DNA from: Candidatus Gastranaerophilales bacterium
GTDB lineage: Bacteria > Cyanobacteriota > Vampirovibrionia > Gastranaerophilales > Gastranaerophilaceae
DNA: 5,095 bases
Assembly (NCBI GenBank): GCA_944324205.1
Contig: CALUVK010000125.1
Span: 1 to 5,095, forward strand
Direction of reading: 5' to 3'
Shown: positions 5,037 through 5,095 of the stretch, piece by piece
How the letters are laid out: each line of letters begins with the position of its first letter
Position numbering within the stretch: the stretch's first letter is position 1
Position numbers and translations under genes: made by a program
Notes under the pieces: model-generated
The model's database searches: none
What the model saw: the letters and a program-made list of their open reading frames with translations, nothing else
Told to the model about the DNA's origin: nothing

Positions 5037-5095
5037 ATGAAAATAGGAGCGATTACAAGTTATAAACAACCGAGTTTTCAAGCTGTTAATCAGAA
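5037..5095 (+). CDS. N-terminus of an unidentified protein (truncated by the window edge)
   Basis: ATG at 5037 opens a frame that is still open at the window end, giving 19 residues: MKIGAITSYKQPSFQAVNQ. The start is well supported by AAGGAG 8 nt upstream and a good promoter. There is no signal peptide in the visible part. A short N-terminal stretch with a Ser-Phe-Gln element reminds me of many proteins annotated as hypothetical in Gastranaerophilales (Melainabacteria), but this is recall. It is the only plus-strand gene in the window and is divergent from higBA. The function cannot be told from 19 residues. Confidence 0.75.
   Translation, partial: MKIGAITSYKQPSFQAVNQ

Noticed and set aside
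1..5095. CRISPR array, tRNA, rRNA or insertion sequence
   Set aside because: No spaced direct repeats, cloverleaf-like segments, rRNA-like stretches, transposase motifs or terminal inverted repeats were seen on reading both strands.

Overview
The window is AT-rich bacterial DNA, compactly coded almost entirely on the minus strand. The best taxonomic guess is a Vampirovibrionia/Melainabacteria-type organism (Gastranaerophilales, gut-associated relatives of Cyanobacteria). This rests on low GC, mixed GTG/ATG starts, apparent leaderless starts, and the N-terminus of the gene at the right edge, which carries a Ser-Phe-Gln motif I associate from memory with that group. It is an inference; there is no marker gene here.

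Layout, in the direction of minus-strand transcription (right to left). A short intergenic region (4930-5036) separates a plus-strand gene running off the right edge from a divergent type II toxin-antitoxin pair: a HigB/RelE-type toxin (4645-4929) followed by its HigA/XRE antitoxin (4240-4569). A 120-bp gap with a GGGG/CCCC hairpin and an extended -10 promoter follows. Then comes a run of four minus-strand genes: two tandem, mutually similar exported proteins of exactly 295 residues each (3232-4119 and 2358-3245, overlapping by 14 nt), a Maf/DUF115-type glycosyltransferase-like protein (621-2300), and the first 201 residues of a predicted lipoprotein or secreted protein that leaves the window at position 1.

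How they may work together. The HigBA pair is a self-contained module. It has toxin-first order, a probable promoter before higB, and a near-consensus second promoter with an inverted repeat just before higA, which would let the antitoxin be made separately and autoregulated. The other four genes look like one envelope-directed unit: three products carry signal sequences, and one is a cytoplasmic protein of a family known for attaching nonulosonic acids to flagellin. No flagellar gene is visible, so what the Maf-like protein modifies here is open. The two paralogous exported proteins have no recognised function. They share an LWQG motif and a C-terminal helical half that faintly resembles the periplasmic helices of outer-membrane efflux proteins.

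The least explained features are the tandem paralogs with their orphan Maf neighbour, two genes (4119 and 4929 starts) whose -10 boxes lie exactly 6 nt before the ATG (predicted leaderless mRNAs), and a perfect 7-bp inverted repeat that frames the Shine-Dalgarno of the right-edge gene.
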